Below, piece by piece: positions 37,086 to 45,699 of a DNA stretch of 64,000 bases (its first letter is position 1; each line of letters begins with the position of its first letter). The notes beneath the pieces were generated by a model. It ran no database searches. It worked only from the letters and a program-made list of their open reading frames with translations, and was not told the DNA's origin. The DNA comes from Bacillota bacterium. GTDB lineage: Bacteria; Bacillota; Clostridia; Lachnospirales; Lachnospiraceae. The stretch covers positions 30,639 through 94,638 of the forward strand of contig JAEYPP010000057.1 in assembly GCA_023410575.1 (NCBI GenBank). Reading direction: 5' to 3'. The position numbers were made by a program, and so were the translations under genes.

Positions 37086-37114
37086 ATTATAAAGCACATA
37101 ATTTCATCTGTCAA
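37086..37114 (-). promoter_or_regulatory. Consensus sigma-A promoter of the his operon
   Basis: TTGACA (37114-37109), 17 bases, TATAAT (37091-37086) on the minus strand: both hexamers perfect and spacing optimal. The hisZ start lies about 78 bases downstream of the -10. Confidence 0.85.
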
Positions 37115-37139
37115 CATATGCTAAAGAAAAAGGTATTTT

Positions 37140-37757
37140 ATGGTCCTCTATAATCCGATTACTGCAGCCACATACGGGATCCAATTTGGTAACAAAGAAC
37201 AAAATGGAATTTTCAAACGAATGCCTCTTGATTGTACGAACTTCATCTCCCAATGTATCTGGGCAGGCTATGGTGGCACCGATGGTTTATCGCTTATCAA
37301 CCTAGAACATATCGAGCAATTACGACAACGAGTGGAACGTAATTTTAGACAAACTACAGTATGGTTCGGGAGGCATTATAACTCTCCTTATGATCTAGCA
37401 TCAGGACCATTTATGCAAGTAACTTCTCTTTGGGACTATGTTGTAAGTAATCAATGGAATGGTCCACGTGCAATGGGGTTTAATAATTATAAGCATTGGA
37501 CAAAACTAACTGAAAAAATTGACCAGGGGGATGTTTTGCAGTTTTTTAACGAAAGCTCCAATCGATATGGGCACTCCGTGATGATTGTCTCTCCAACTCA
37601 TTCCTCAATGGAAGAAGCACTACAACATGCTTATGTATCCCAACATACAATGGACGCAAGTAAACGCCCATTGTTAGACGTAATACTAACGAATGGCGGA
37701 CTCGAACAAGCTAAAGTCCGACTTCTAAAATTTCAATCAACCATTTTTACAAGCTAG
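37140..37757 (+). CDS. Putative amidase-domain (Amidase_6) protein
   Basis: 205 residues and one of only two protein genes on the plus strand. YNPITAATYGIQFGNKEQNG, then LDCTNFISQCIWAGYGG with a likely nucleophile Cys, and RYGHSVMIVSP with a likely His give the pattern of the Amidase_6 family, often found in clostridial spore or wall-related proteins. There is no signal peptide, so a cytoplasmic or non-classical location is likely. The ribosome binding site is weak (AAAAAGG). It diverges from hisZ and converges on recU, the two stop codons sharing the bases CTAG at 37754-37757. The substrate is unknown. Confidence 0.8.
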   Translation: MVLYNPITAATYGIQFGNKEQNGIFKRMPLDCTNFISQCIWAGYGGTDGLSLINLEHIEQLRQRVERNFRQTTVWFGRHYNSPYDLASGPFMQVTSLWDYVVSNQWNGPRAMGFNNYKHWTKLTEKIDQGDVLQFFNESSNRYGHSVMIVSPTHSSMEEALQHAYVSQHTMDASKRPLLDVILTNGGLEQAKVRLLKFQSTIFTS

Positions 37758-38296
37758 TCCTCATCATCACGAATTTCTAAATCTTTTTTGAGCATATCTA
37801 AAAATGGGACAAAAACTCCACCTTTTGACTTCATAAAATATTCTTCCGATAGTTCTTCTCTACGAAAGCTTTTTCTCCCTCCTGTTTTGGATCGATTCCA
37901 AAATTTAACTAACTCTTCTAACCGCAAGTAGTAATACTCATCTTTTTTTGTATAGTAGATTAAGAAGAAAGCAATTCCACCTTGATCTTCAAAATCTTTC
38001 ATAAACTCTACCTGATGTTCGTGTATGTTCGCAAGTGAGAACGTATCAACAGCACATTCTTTTGCATCAAAACAAACAGGAATGCCTTGCACAACACCAA
38101 TATAATCGACTGTACTTTTTTGTTCAAAATATGCTAATGTGATATGACGTTTTTCTTTATCAATCTGAATCGGAGTTATCGGTGTAGGGACTTTTTGAAT
38201 CAATGCCAATCGATTATCCCTATACTTCTCAATTGTGAGATTAATCATCTCCTCCAATGCTGATCCACGTAACCCTCTCGAATTCCAAGATGGCAA
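37754..38296 (-). CDS. recU: RecU-type Holliday junction resolvase
   Basis: 180 residues. The start is a TTG at 38296 with AGGAGGTG six bases upstream. SRGLRGSALEEMINLTIEKY, KVPTPITPIQID, AYFEQKSTVDYIGVVQGIPV and FDAKE (metal site; usually FEAKE), then HEHQVEFMKDFEDQGGIAFF follow RecU in order. It resolves four-way junctions during recombination and segregation. In Bacillus recU is paired with pbp1; here it follows an RluD-like gene instead. The C-terminus is slightly shorter and acidic. Confidence 0.88.
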   Translation of the reverse strand: MPSWNSRGLRGSALEEMINLTIEKYRDNRLALIQKVPTPITPIQIDKEKRHITLAYFEQKSTVDYIGVVQGIPVCFDAKECAVDTFSLANIHEHQVEFMKDFEDQGGIAFFLIYYTKKDEYYYLRLEELVKFWNRSKTGGRKSFRREELSEEYFMKSKGGVFVPFLDMLKKDLEIRDDED

Positions 38297-38330
38297 AAGA
38301 CCACCTCCTTATATATCAATTTCTACTTAC

Positions 38331-39335
38331 CTACGGAATTAACTTTTTCTCAACCTCTTTAAATTTCTTCGGCGGTTCACAGATAAAAGTTTGATTACTA
38401 AGGTTTGCACATTTACCTAGAAGCTTTGGAAATTCTAAACGATATGCATGCAGAAGCTGATAATCGACTCCAAATTGCGCTTTCATCATTTGATTGGTTG
38501 TTATATCACCATATTTATAATCGCCTATAAGTGGATGACCGATACTAGCAAGATGAGCTCGTATCTGATGTGTTTTACCAGTTATCAATAAAACTTCTAA
38601 TAGCGTATAACCATTCGCCGTTTTGATTGGCTCATATTGAGTTTCAATATAAGAACCCACCTCAACATCCGATAAATTCTTAGAAGTATCTTTTGATGCC
38701 TTTAACTGTAGCGGACTTACTATGACTTTATTGCTTGTTTCATTTTTTACTAAGTAACCTGCAATTTTTTCACTTTTCTTCATCTCACCCTTCACAATAC
38801 ATCGGTAATATTTATGAAGAGAACGTTGATGAAATAATTCTGCCATCTCTTGTAATCCAACTAAGCTTTTCCCGGCTACTACAATTCCACTCGTATTACG
38901 ATCCAATCGATTGCATATGGATGGCTTAAAAGTCATTAACTCTTTCTTTGTCAATGCATTCGAATCAAGTAGATATCCAATTATCATCTCGACTAAGGAG
39001 ATGTCCTTCTTTTGGGCACGCTGTGAAAGAACACCAACTGGTTTGTTAATTAAGAGAATATTCTCATCCTCATATAAAATATTTAACTTCGAACTAACCT
39101 GTACCACTTCAATGTCCTCACGAAAGCTCTGAATAGTTTCTTCTGCAAGGAATAATCGAATGATATCACCTTCCAAAAGTTTCTCATTCCCCTCAGCTTT
39201 CTTTGCATTGAGTGTTATATTTTTCTTTCGAAGCATCTTATAAAAGAAGCTTTTTGGTGCTTTACTCATATATTTCGCAAGCCATTTATCGAATCTTTGA
39301 CCTGCTTCATTTTTTACGATTTCTATTTCTCTCAC
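38331..39335 (-). CDS. RluD/RluC-family 23S rRNA pseudouridine synthase
   Basis: 334 residues. An N-terminal S4 domain (about 10-75, FDKWLAKYMSKAPKSFFYKM) precedes the catalytic domain with NIRLD-type motif ICNRLDRNTSGIVVAGKS, YRCIVKG and the C-terminal KTHQIRAHLASIGHPLIGD. Substrate uridines cannot be assigned from sequence. It lies in a run of RNA-modification genes, 17 bases after the membrane protein upstream. Confidence 0.92.
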   Translation of the reverse strand: MREIEIVKNEAGQRFDKWLAKYMSKAPKSFFYKMLRKKNITLNAKKAEGNEKLLEGDIIRLFLAEETIQSFREDIEVVQVSSKLNILYEDENILLINKPVGVLSQRAQKKDISLVEMIIGYLLDSNALTKKELMTFKPSICNRLDRNTSGIVVAGKSLVGLQEMAELFHQRSLHKYYRCIVKGEMKKSEKIAGYLVKNETSNKVIVSPLQLKASKDTSKNLSDVEVGSYIETQYEPIKTANGYTLLEVLLITGKTHQIRAHLASIGHPLIGDYKYGDITTNQMMKAQFGVDYQLLHAYRLEFPKLLGKCANLSNQTFICEPPKKFKEVEKKLIP

Positions 39336-39351
39336 TGAAAAACCTCATTCT

Positions 39352-39915
39352 TTAAACCATTAATGATTCTAAAAACTTCTTCCACTCCGTACGGGATTCG
39401 TCTTCCATCTCGTTACGTTCTACTACCTTCAATTGATGAACAAAGGATGCTTCATCTTCATAGATCTTAGCCTTTAACGCAAAACCATGGGACTCAAAAC
39501 CTTTGTTTAGGTAAGTTTCAATATAAGTACGATTCTCATTTTTTTTACCAATCAAACCAATTGCTTTATTACCAGCTATAACTAGGATTGCAAGGTTCAT
39601 AACCTTTTGCTGTGAAGTTAATACGATATCATTATAGACGACATCCTCTTGTTTTGCATTTACAATTAACCTTTCATACATAGCATCTTCTACTGAATGA
39701 TATGGTGCCAAGATAATGAAACTAATCATCATTTTAGAAGCAGGTAACACTCCTAAGACAGCAATAATCGTAAATATATTTGATTTATCCCAGTCATTCA
39801 AAGCCAAGCCAATGATAAAGATTGAAGCTGAAATCACAAAATACAGGATTGTCTTTATTAACTGTGCTTTTTTTCTCTTACTGATATACCCATGTTCCCC
39901 TTTTGAAACTTTCAT
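39352..39915 (-). CDS. Uncharacterised two-span membrane protein
   Basis: 187 residues. A basic N-terminus (KVSKGEHGYISKRKKAQLIK) leads to two hydrophobic segments at about 23-41 and 48-70, and a soluble C-terminal part of about 115 residues with VMNLAILVIAGNKAIGLIGK. I do not recognise a named family. It lies between a HAD phosphatase and an RluD-like gene, with 1-17 base gaps, so it belongs to that operon. No catalytic motif is evident. Confidence 0.75.
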   Translation of the reverse strand: MKVSKGEHGYISKRKKAQLIKTILYFVISASIFIIGLALNDWDKSNIFTIIAVLGVLPASKMMISFIILAPYHSVEDAMYERLIVNAKQEDVVYNDIVLTSQQKVMNLAILVIAGNKAIGLIGKKNENRTYIETYLNKGFESHGFALKAKIYEDEASFVHQLKVVERNEMEDESRTEWKKFLESLMV

Positions 39916-39916
39916 C

Positions 39917-40543
39917 TTAATCCCTCCAGTAATCCGCTAATCGCTTCTTTTCTTCTGTGAGTGATTTTGAAAAATCATCATACACCGCACAAACTTTCAT
40001 TCCTGCATTTTTCCCAGCCATAATCCCAAGTGGAATATCTTCAAATACTAGGCAGTCTTTCGGTTCTACCCCTAAGCATTGAGCCACTAATAAATAGATG
40101 TCTGGTGCTGGTTTTCCCTTTGCTACTTCACATGAAGTATGAATCTCATCAAAATATTCACCAATATCTAAACTTTCAATAACAGTATCGACTAGTTCTC
40201 TTGAATTGCTTGTCGCTATTCCAGTTTTAATCCCTCTTTGTTTTAAATCAATTAAAAGCTCAAGCATACCTTCCTTCATCGGAACTTCATGTTGATACTT
40301 ATCAGCTGCCATTGCATTCCAATCATCCTTGATTTTTTCTATCGGAACTGGTAAATTAAATTTTTCTTTAAAATAACAAGCAGTTTCTGTAAAACTCATT
40401 CCTTCAATCTCTTTTTGTAACTCATCTGGGCATTCATATCCATAACGACCTAAATATTCAATATCGATTGCTTTCCACATCCACATAGAATCAACCAACG
40501 TCCCATCCAGATCAAAAATGACCGCTTTTATTCCTTCGAGCAT
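39917..40543 (-). CDS. HAD-family phosphatase / beta-phosphoglucomutase-like
   Basis: 208 residues. The four HAD motifs are visible: FDLDGTLVDSMWMW, ATSNSRE, GKPAPDIY and VFEDIPLGIMAGKNAGM, with a helical cap between the first two. The cap type fits small phosphosugar phosphatases or mutases; the natural substrate is unknown. One base separates its stop from the next gene's start, so translation is coupled. Confidence 0.9.
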   Translation of the reverse strand: MLEGIKAVIFDLDGTLVDSMWMWKAIDIEYLGRYGYECPDELQKEIEGMSFTETACYFKEKFNLPVPIEKIKDDWNAMAADKYQHEVPMKEGMLELLIDLKQRGIKTGIATSNSRELVDTVIESLDIGEYFDEIHTSCEVAKGKPAPDIYLLVAQCLGVEPKDCLVFEDIPLGIMAGKNAGMKVCAVYDDFSKSLTEEKKRLADYWRD

Positions 40544-40556
40544 AATTATAAACCCC

Positions 40557-41279
40557 TTATCCTAATAATTTGATTTCCTCTTTTGTAAGACTCCGATATT
40601 CTCCTAATGCAAGAGTCTCATCTAGTATTAACGTACCCATCGATAGTCGTTTGAGATAAATGACTTCTTTTCCAACTGCTTCAAACATACGCTTAATCTG
40701 ATGAAATTTACCCTCACATATCGTGATATTTACTTCGGATATCTCATCAGCTTTTATAATATCAAGTTTTGCTGGCATTGCTGTAAAGTCTTCATCTACG
40801 ACTAGCCCTTTAGCAAATAAGCATTGATCCTCTTTCGTTACCATTCCTTTAATTTTCGCATAATACACCTTGTCTACATGTTTTTTCGGTGATAGTAGAC
40901 GATGTGTTAATTCGCCATCATTTGTAATTAGTAATAGACCTTCTGTATCTTTATCCAATCTTCCGACAGGAAATAAGTCTTTTCTTGACGCTGTCTCGAT
41001 TAAATCTACAACTGTTTTTGTAAATTTATCACTCGATGCTGATACAACCCCTGCAGGCTTGTTGAGCATGTAGTATTCAAAACTTGTATAAGTTACATTT
41101 TCACTATCAACACAAACAATACTTTCAGTAACAGATACTTTTTGCTCTGGACGTTTCGTTACCTCACCATCCACTGTAACTCGTCCTTTACGAATTAATT
41201 CCTTTACTTCGGTTCGAGTTCCAACCTTTAGGTCAGCTAGAAACTTGTCTAAACGAAGTACTTGCTTTGCTTCACTCAT
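40557..41279 (-). CDS. rsuA: RsuA-family pseudouridine synthase
   Basis: 240 residues. S4 domain (about 8-60, LRLDKFLADLKVGTRTEVKEL), LNKPAGVVSA, the catalytic GRLDKDTEGLLLITNDG and EGKFHQIKRMFEAVGKEV are diagnostic of RsuA (16S U516) and its close relatives. Thirteen bases separate it from the HAD gene. The assignment to U516 rather than a related site is likely but not proven. Confidence 0.9.
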   Translation of the reverse strand: MSEAKQVLRLDKFLADLKVGTRTEVKELIRKGRVTVDGEVTKRPEQKVSVTESIVCVDSENVTYTSFEYYMLNKPAGVVSASSDKFTKTVVDLIETASRKDLFPVGRLDKDTEGLLLITNDGELTHRLLSPKKHVDKVYYAKIKGMVTKEDQCLFAKGLVVDEDFTAMPAKLDIIKADEISEVNITICEGKFHQIKRMFEAVGKEVIYLKRLSMGTLILDETLALGEYRSLTKEEIKLLG

Positions 41280-41313
41280 AATTATTGATTCCTATCTTAT
41301 CGTCGATATAAAA

Positions 41314-42780
41314 CTACATCCATCTCCATCCAGGTAAATACTTATTCTTAAATGAATTCTTATTTAATTTTCCCCATCCAAGTGGAAAACCTTCTACACA
41401 TACAAGAACCCACCCATCCTTACAATTTTCATCTTTTATATCAATAGATTCACACTTTAAATAACGAATCACATCTTCATCGTCCACACTCATATTATAA
41501 ACATTATCATAATCTGATACTTTTAAAGAACTTGCTAATGCTTGGCTTGGTTCAAATCGATTTTTCTTCATCTCTCCAAGCAGTAAACCAGAACGTAAGA
41601 CACGTAAACCTTTTAAGTCAACAATTCCTTCTGGTAATAAAAACAAACGATCCTCACGAACCGTAATTCTACTATAGTCAATTTTAAAGTGCAAGGAATC
41701 AAGAAACTGTCTTGCCTCCTGCGAGATCAATTTTTGCTCTTTTGCTGGAACAACATAGGATGAAGTATTTTGTTCTATGCCTCCTCGTTTCTTTAATAAG
41801 GTTACAAAATGTCCTTCTCCCTCAAGCTTGTGAGGCCACAAACGAATGCATTGCTTTAGATATTCTTGTCCGTTTGCCCATTCTGGATGCCCAAATGCAA
41901 AACCCTCATAAGATACATTATCCCTTCTACTCATTTGAAGAAGTCTTAATTTATCTTCCTCATCTAAAGTTTTCATAACCTCATCCGTAACAGAATCCAT
42001 AATTGCTGGAACAACCTCTAACTCTGGATACATTTCATGAATGTAAGTTATCGTTCCTTCATTCTCCTCAGGCGAGAAGGTACAAGTAGAATAAAGTAAG
42101 TAACCACCTGGTTTTAGCATCTTAACTGCAAATGGTAAAATCTCCTTTTGAAGTTTATTGTAATATTCGACACCATATTGCTCCCAGTTCTTAATGATAG
42201 AAGGGCTTTTACGAAACATACCTTCTCCAGAGCATGGTGCATCAACTAAGATTTTATCAAAGTAACAAGGAAAGCTTTCCATAAGTTTTCCAGGTGTCTC
42301 ACTTACGACAACTGCATTACGTACACCGAATAACTCAATGTTCTTTAACAACGCCTTTGCTCTTGAGTTACTAATATCATTCGCTACTAATACTCCTTCC
42401 CCTGCTAAACGTGCAGCAAGCTCCGTACTTTTACCGCCCGGAGCTGCACATAAATCTAAAACCTTATCACCTGGACAAACTGGCAATAGACTTGCTGGTG
42501 TCATAGCGCTCGGTTCCTGAATATAATATAGACCGCCAAAGTAGTAAGGATGACGTGCTGGTTGTTCTGATTCATTATAGTAAAAGCCATTAGGAATAAA
42601 TGGTACTCTACGAATCTCATAAGGACACATCTTTTCAAATTTTTCTGGCGTTAACTTTAACGAGTTCACACGAAGTCCTCCTCGATGTTTATCTTCAAAA
42701 CATCTTTCGTATTCCTGATACTCATCACCAAGCAGTTGTTCCATTCTCGTACTAAATTCTATCGGTAACTTAATGTTCAT
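41314..42780 (-). CDS. RsmF/RsmB-NOP family rRNA cytosine-5 methyltransferase
   Basis: 488 residues. The SAM-binding core has VLDLCAAPGGKSTELAA, VANDISNSRAKALLKN, ILVDAPCSGEGMFRKS (the PC catalytic cysteine) and LLYSTCTFSPEENEG (TC cysteine). The C-terminal 170 residues resemble the RNA-binding tail of RsmF/YebU. It methylates cytosine in 16S rRNA or tRNA. It begins the run of RNA-modifying genes that continues down to recU. Confidence 0.92.
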   Translation of the reverse strand: MNIKLPIEFSTRMEQLLGDEYQEYERCFEDKHRGGLRVNSLKLTPEKFEKMCPYEIRRVPFIPNGFYYNESEQPARHPYYFGGLYYIQEPSAMTPASLLPVCPGDKVLDLCAAPGGKSTELAARLAGEGVLVANDISNSRAKALLKNIELFGVRNAVVVSETPGKLMESFPCYFDKILVDAPCSGEGMFRKSPSIIKNWEQYGVEYYNKLQKEILPFAVKMLKPGGYLLYSTCTFSPEENEGTITYIHEMYPELEVVPAIMDSVTDEVMKTLDEEDKLRLLQMSRRDNVSYEGFAFGHPEWANGQEYLKQCIRLWPHKLEGEGHFVTLLKKRGGIEQNTSSYVVPAKEQKLISQEARQFLDSLHFKIDYSRITVREDRLFLLPEGIVDLKGLRVLRSGLLLGEMKKNRFEPSQALASSLKVSDYDNVYNMSVDDEDVIRYLKCESIDIKDENCKDGWVLVCVEGFPLGWGKLNKNSFKNKYLPGWRWM

Positions 42781-42854
42781 TCCCTTCGTGCCCTAACATT
42801 CCAACATCTTGAAACGTGTAACCTTTCTTTCTCATTTATCATCATTATTGATTC

Positions 42855-42889
42855 AAGCTTCGCACTTTATAACCTAGAATGCGAAGCTT
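42855..42889. terminator. Inverted repeat after the alarmone synthetase
   Basis: AAGCTTCGCA pairs with TGCGAAGCTT around a 15-base loop. The T-rich flank is on the plus strand (TTATTTTTATTATTTTAT); on the minus strand the tail is GAATCAATAAT, so it is a weak intrinsic terminator for the minus-strand genes. Confidence 0.45.
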
Positions 42890-43025
42890 AAGTTATTTTT
42901 ATTATTTTATCATAGAATATGAAATACTTTAACTATGATTTGTCTGTTAATTTGTGGAAATGTCTAGTTAATCATAAAAATTTCATTATAATTAATTTCG
43001 CGGTGTACACGACATAAACTCAATA

Positions 43026-43829
43026 CTAACGTAAGCTTTGTGCCCGATATCCTTCACTTATAATATCTAATTCCTTGTTAAATCTCTCTAATTGCTGCAA
43101 ATCCTCACTTTCATAGATACGAAAAAATTCATCCTGTATCTTTACAACTTCACGCTTATTCGCTACCTTATACAGGTTCTGAATATTCGTTAATATATCT
43201 GCAACAATATTAGCTCGTATATTAAAGGAATTTTGAGCATCCATAATCTCACCACGCACAGAGGACATCTCATCGTCTAGTACAACAATTGCATCGGCAG
43301 CATTATGAAGTCTTTGACGTAATACATCTGGCATATTATGCTTGTACTTATATTGTAAGGAGTGTTCAATCGTTGCCCAAAAATTCATAGCAAGAGTACG
43401 AATCTGAATCTCCGCACGAATTTTTTTAGGTCCATATAATGTTTCAACTGTGTAGGTTACAATTAAGTGATAGCTACGATATCCGCTCGTCTTCTTATGT
43501 GTAATATAATCTTTTTCGCTCATAATCTCCATATCGGTACGATTACGAATAAGTTCAGCAACTTTATAAATATCATCAATAAATTGACAGATGATACGAA
43601 TCCCTGCTATATCTTCAATTGTTTTTTCCAAATTCTCAAGCGATATATTTTTCTTCTGAGCTTTCTCTAGAATACTTGAAATCGACTTCACTCTTCCAGT
43701 CACTTGCTCAATCGGTGAATACATTCCCGCCTTACGGTAAGAATCAATAATATGATTAAACTTAACCGTCATCTCATCAACAGCCAAAGCATACGGTTCT
43801 AGTATTTCTCTCCACAGTTGTATCTCCAT
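43026..43829 (-). CDS. Small alarmone synthetase (RelA/SpoT synthetase domain)
   Basis: 267 residues from the ATG at 43829 (GGAGG seven bases upstream). EDIAGIRIICQFIDDIYKV, DYITHKKTSGYRSYHLIV and EIQIRTLAMNFWATIEHSL match the RelA/SpoT ppGpp synthetase core. There is no HD hydrolase, TGS or ACT domain, so it is a RelQ/RelP-type enzyme making (p)ppGpp from GTP/GDP and ATP. It lies 28 bases after an LCP wall-polymer gene. Confidence 0.92.
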   Translation of the reverse strand: MEIQLWREILEPYALAVDEMTVKFNHIIDSYRKAGMYSPIEQVTGRVKSISSILEKAQKKNISLENLEKTIEDIAGIRIICQFIDDIYKVAELIRNRTDMEIMSEKDYITHKKTSGYRSYHLIVTYTVETLYGPKKIRAEIQIRTLAMNFWATIEHSLQYKYKHNMPDVLRQRLHNAADAIVVLDDEMSSVRGEIMDAQNSFNIRANIVADILTNIQNLYKVANKREVVKIQDEFFRIYESEDLQQLERFNKELDIISEGYRAQSLR

Positions 43830-43857
43830 ATGGTTGCCTCCCATTACTGCTCAATTC

Positions 43858-45489
43858 TTACTGTTGTTCTCCAAAGATAAATTTATGTAGAATCTCCACA
43901 TTTTTAGTTAAGTCTGGAACAATTACATTCATCTTACGTATCGTTACATTTTCAAAGGTATTATCTGCTGGAATTCGATTCTGCTCTAACCGATCTAAAC
44001 CAATATCAACTGCAATTTTTAAGCAATCTTCAATTTCTCTTGTGTCCAAATCTGTTGTTACCATTGGTAGGCAAGAATTAGCTAACATTGCTAAATCCCA
44101 TATTCCCAATGATTTATATTTATGAAGTAAAGAATCTAACACTATCCTGTGTCTCGAAGTTCTTCCAAAGTCATTGTACTCTCGTTCTGCGGTTCCAACA
44201 TTTCGAATTCGACAATAACCAAGTGCCTGGTTTCCATTCATATGATTTAATCCAGCTACCACAGTTCGATATGCCGGATTGGAAATATAATTTGTAGTGT
44301 TTAACCAATCTGCTTCCGCTTTCGTTAATGAAATATCAATTCCATCCAATAAATCAATGATTTTTTCAAAGTCGTTAAAGCCAACCAGTGCATAACCATC
44401 AAGCTTAATATTGAAATTCAATTCGATGGCATCATAAAGTAGTTGAATTCCACCGGTAGCATAAGCTGAATTCAGTTTATTATCTAAATGTCCTGGAATC
44501 TGAACATACATATCTCTCATTAACGAGGTTAACTTAATTGATCTTTCTTTCGTGTTTAATGTTAATATTAACATTACATCGGTTCGTCCACGAGAGGTTC
44601 CTGAATCAATTGTTTCCTCACCAAGGAGTAATATGTTCGTTGCATAATCTTCATGCCTTGCAATACCTTCATCTTCATGCAAATCCACATCCTCAGGTTG
44701 AATTACTTCCAAATCTTCAATTTCTTCAATTGCTGCAATCTCATCTTCTTCCTTCTGTTCCACTTGCTTACTACCATCATCATAGTTCGTTTTGCTAGAT
44801 GCAAACCAAGCACCAATCTTGATAGCGAGATTTTGACCTGGTGTCGTAAATCGAATAAACAAAAAAAGTAACAGCAAAGTCGCTATAACGCATCCTGCTG
44901 GTATTACAATTCGTTTCCAAAGCTTTAGCTTCTTTTTTTCCTTTTCATACTCGGTTGTAATCTCATCCGGTTTTATTTCGCTATCCTCTTGCTTCGCTAA
45001 TGACTTAGTTATATCCTCAACGATAGTTTCTTCACTATCCGCTTTTTCCTTAATCTTGTCAATATCTTCTTCGATTTTTATGCTGGCTACTCTATGTACT
45101 GCTTCCTCTAATAAAGCAAAGTCGTCTTCACAATCTTCTCTTTTATCTAATAATCCTTCCTTTATCTCATTCAAATTATCTGTCGTTTGTTCTGTCGTTT
45201 GTTCTGTTGTCTGTTCTGTTGTCTGTTCTGTTGTTTGCACTGTTGCTTGTTCTATTGTTTGTTCTGAAATCTGATTATTTGTTTGGCTTTGTAAAAAGGA
45301 TATAGTACCATCATCGTTAGTTTCTGTCTGTTCTATAGCGGAATCAGCATCAATGATTTGAATTCCACTACTACAATCAATCTTTATTCTTTCCTGTTCC
45401 ATTTCATCTAGCAAAGCTTTTTCAATATTCTTTACAAACTCATCCTCATGGGATGGATCGAAATCCCAATTCTCGTCTTCCTTGCTCAT
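43858..45489 (-). CDS. LytR-CpsA-Psr family protein with long cytoplasmic head
   Basis: 543 residues from the ATG at 45489, five bases after GGAGG (another ATG lies four codons upstream). Residues 1 to about 200 are acidic and cytoplasmic, with a TTEQ tetrapeptide repeated near 88-105. A membrane span lies near 208-230. The LCP domain (about 280-500) has GRTDVMLILTLN, LTSLMRDMYVQIPGH, NKLNSAYATGG and NQALGYCRIRN with its arginines. The family transfers teichoic acids or other glycans from lipid carriers to peptidoglycan. It is followed by the small alarmone synthetase. Confidence 0.92.
   Translation of the reverse strand: MSKEDENWDFDPSHEDEFVKNIEKALLDEMEQERIKIDCSSGIQIIDADSAIEQTETNDDGTISFLQSQTNNQISEQTIEQATVQTTEQTTEQTTEQTTEQTTDNLNEIKEGLLDKREDCEDDFALLEEAVHRVASIKIEEDIDKIKEKADSEETIVEDITKSLAKQEDSEIKPDEITTEYEKEKKKLKLWKRIVIPAGCVIATLLLLFLFIRFTTPGQNLAIKIGAWFASSKTNYDDGSKQVEQKEEDEIAAIEEIEDLEVIQPEDVDLHEDEGIARHEDYATNILLLGEETIDSGTSRGRTDVMLILTLNTKERSIKLTSLMRDMYVQIPGHLDNKLNSAYATGGIQLLYDAIELNFNIKLDGYALVGFNDFEKIIDLLDGIDISLTKAEADWLNTTNYISNPAYRTVVAGLNHMNGNQALGYCRIRNVGTAEREYNDFGRTSRHRIVLDSLLHKYKSLGIWDLAMLANSCLPMVTTDLDTREIEDCLKIAVDIGLDRLEQNRIPADNTFENVTIRKMNVIVPDLTKNVEILHKFIFGEQQ
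45182..45275 (-). repeat. 12-bp tandem repeats (TTEQ) in the LCP gene
   Basis: About eight in-frame copies encoding TTEQ or near variants (EQTI, EQAT, VQTT). Confidence 0.85.
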
Positions 45490-45647
45490 CCTTTCCTCCA
45501 TTCCTTAATTCTCATTTTAAATTCATTATCACTAAGTAAGAAGTAAACTCTAGTATAGTCTCGGAAAACCGATAAACTAATTATAACATAATATCTAATA
45601 TTGTACTAGCAAAAAGTGTTTTGCTAGCAAACACTAGTATGCAAAAA

Positions 45648-45679
45648 GAGCTGTTGCATTTGTAAGTTAGCAACAGCCC
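45648..45679 (-). terminator. Terminator between the two LCP genes
   Basis: GGGCTGTTGC pairs with GCAACAGCTC around a 12-base loop, followed on the minus strand by TTTTTGC. Confidence 0.85.
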
Positions 45680-45699
45680 GGATATCATATTACATTGTA

